7,067 nucleotides of DNA, from assembly GCA_021783525.1 (NCBI GenBank), contig JAJXTT010000091.1:1-7067 (forward strand). Direction: 5' to 3'. Positions 6,717 to 7,067 of this stretch are shown piece after piece. A model generated the notes under the pieces. That model was not told the DNA's origin and made no database searches. It saw nothing but the letters and a program-made list of their open reading frames with translations. Position 1 is the stretch's first letter. Each line of letters begins with the position of its first letter. The translations under genes and the position numbers were made by a program. The stretch comes from Pseudomonadota bacterium (lineage in GTDB: Bacteria > Pseudomonadota > Gammaproteobacteria > Burkholderiales > Gallionellaceae).

Positions 6717-6745
6717 AGTATAGCAAGCGTACCCCGCCTCCTCAA
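6717..6745 (-). promoter_or_regulatory. Predicted sigma70-type promoter of the PCMT-like gene
   Basis: On the minus strand TTGAGG (6745-6740) and TATACT (6722-6717) are spaced by 17 bp; the -10 matches 5 of 6 and the -35 4 of 6 consensus bases. A start near 6710 gives a leader of about 40 nt to the ATG at 6668. It also rules out longer start codons around 6716. This is the best-looking promoter in the window. Confidence 0.65.
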
Positions 6746-6757
6746 CGCTTTATCAGC

Positions 6758-6786
6758 TTGCCTTTAGCCCGGCTTTCCAGTACCTT
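6758..6786 (+). promoter_or_regulatory. Weak candidate promoter for thiC
   Basis: TTGCCT (6758-6763), 17 bp, TACCTT (6781-6786). The -35 is acceptable but the -10 matches only 3 of 6 consensus bases. The implied start near 6793 sits at the very edge of the riboswitch aptamer. It is the best plus-strand pair I found in the divergent spacer, and is given as tentative. Confidence 0.25.
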
Positions 6787-6866
6787 GCTTGCTCGCTAGG
6801 GGTCTTCATTTCGAAGTGAGAAACACCCTTTGAACCTGTACGGGTAATGCCGTCGTAGGGAAGCAT
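6786..6866 (+). promoter_or_regulatory. TPP riboswitch aptamer (THI box) of thiC
   Basis: Thiamin-pyrophosphate-sensing leader RNA. Conserved blocks in order: CTAGGGGT at 6796-6803; the P3 hairpin CTTC 6804-6807 / GAAG 6813-6816; GTGAGA at 6816-6821 (consensus CUGAGA, so the first base is changed); ACCCTTTGAACCTG at 6825-6838 apart from its end; the ACGG/CCGT stem 6840-6843 / 6850-6853 around GTAAT; and CGTAGGGAAGC at 6854-6864. GGGT 6800-6803 pairs with ACCC 6825-6828 (P2). The closing stem P1 is short in the consensus register (GCT 6795-6797 with AGC 6862-6864), with a slipped alternative TGCTT 6786-6790 with AAGCA 6861-6865. Its position before a thiC start is the classical context. Confidence 0.93.
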
Positions 6867-6899
6867 CCGCCGATGCTTCCCTGTTAATCCGGAGCATCG
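6858..6899 (+). promoter_or_regulatory. thiC riboswitch expression platform: anti-sequestor versus SD sequestor
   Basis: Two helices cannot coexist. Helix A (anti-sequestor): GGGAAGCAT 6858-6866 with ATGCTTCCC 6873-6881, 9 perfect pairs, loop CCGCCG; it uses the 3' edge of the aptamer, so it forms only without TPP. Helix B (sequestor): CGATGCTTC 6871-6879 with GGAGCATCG 6891-6899, 8 Watson-Crick pairs plus one G-U, loop of 11 nt; it buries the SD GGAG (6891-6894) up to the base before the ATG. TPP binding would hold the aptamer end, destroy helix A and free the left arm of helix B. No T-run follows either helix, so control is probably translational, not termination. The pairing is seen; the switching order is inferred. 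Confidence 0.75.
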
Positions 6900-6900
6900 C

Positions 6901-7067
6901 ATGAACGCAAATCCCCAATTCCTGGCCGCAGCAGCTCACGTTGACGAGGCCGCCGTCAAGCCGTTACCCAATTCGCGCAAGATCTATGTCGAGGGCAGCA
7001 GGCCCGATATCCGCGTGCCGATGCGCGAGATCACGCTGACCGACACCCACCTGAACAACGGCGTCGA
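6901..7067 (+). CDS. thiC: Phosphomethylpyrimidine synthase ThiC, 3' part outside window
   Basis: Radical-SAM enzyme converting aminoimidazole ribotide to hydroxymethylpyrimidine phosphate, the pyrimidine half of thiamin. Only the first 55 codons are present before the right edge. They match the ThiC N-terminal region: LPNSRKIYVEGSRPDIRVPM at 22-41 followed by REITLTDT at 42-49, equivalent to E. coli PNSKRIY...GVRVPMREI. The C-terminal CxxCx4C [4Fe-4S] motif and the barrel are outside the window, so integrity cannot be judged. ATG at 6901 has GGAG 6 nt upstream (6891-6894) and follows a TPP riboswitch, which itself supports the call and predicts repression when TPP is plentiful. Divergent from the PCMT-like gene. 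Confidence 0.95.
   Translation, partial: MNANPQFLAAAAHVDEAAVKPLPNSRKIYVEGSRPDIRVPMREITLTDTHLNNGV

Noticed and set aside
6858..6881. Riboswitch hairpin as an intrinsic terminator
   Set aside because: The stem is strong but is followed by CTGTTAATCC, not a T-run, and the alternative helix covers the SD, so translational control fits better.

Overview
The window looks chromosomal and comes from a Gram-negative proteobacterium. LPS genes (waaA, rmlBACD), a TolC-type outer-membrane factor and a TPP-riboswitch-controlled thiC make the Gram-negative assignment secure. Protein style, fairly high G+C and the grouping thiC / PCMT-like methyltransferase / tolC suggest a betaproteobacterium, perhaps of the Nitrosomonadales/Gallionellaceae type. 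That finer placement is inference from memory, not from a search. No mobile element, CRISPR array, tRNA or rRNA was seen.

Left part (1-4497, + strand): a tightly packed LPS operon. It opens with the 3' five-sixths of waaA (Kdo transferase), followed by rmlB, rmlA, rmlC and rmlD. These four enzymes convert glucose-1-phosphate to dTDP-L-rhamnose. Every junction overlaps by 1-4 bp (ATGA or TGATG), so translation is probably coupled throughout. The cluster joins Kdo addition to lipid A (inner core) with supply of the rhamnose donor for outer core or O-antigen.

Middle (4498-4589): a 92-bp spacer between convergent genes. It holds a bulged hairpin that resembles a dispersed intergenic repeat.

Right-centre (4590-6745, - strand): a PCMT-fold SAM methyltransferase followed by a TolC-family outer-membrane efflux/secretion protein. 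The methyltransferase has a good sigma70-like promoter (-35 TTGAGG, 17 bp, -10 TATACT) and an AGGAGG ribosome-binding site that settles its start. tolC appears to have its own promoter in the 93-bp spacer, with a perfect 8-bp inverted repeat lying over the -10 and start region, which looks like a repressor operator.

Right end (6746-7067, + strand): thiC, cut by the window edge, preceded by a TPP riboswitch. Its expression platform can be read directly: an anti-sequestor helix and a helix that hides the Shine-Dalgarno compete for the same bases, which points to translational control.

All full-length genes look intact. The most interesting signals are regulatory (the tolC operator-promoter and the thiC switch), plus the loss of the usual substrate-loop motif in the PCMT-like protein.
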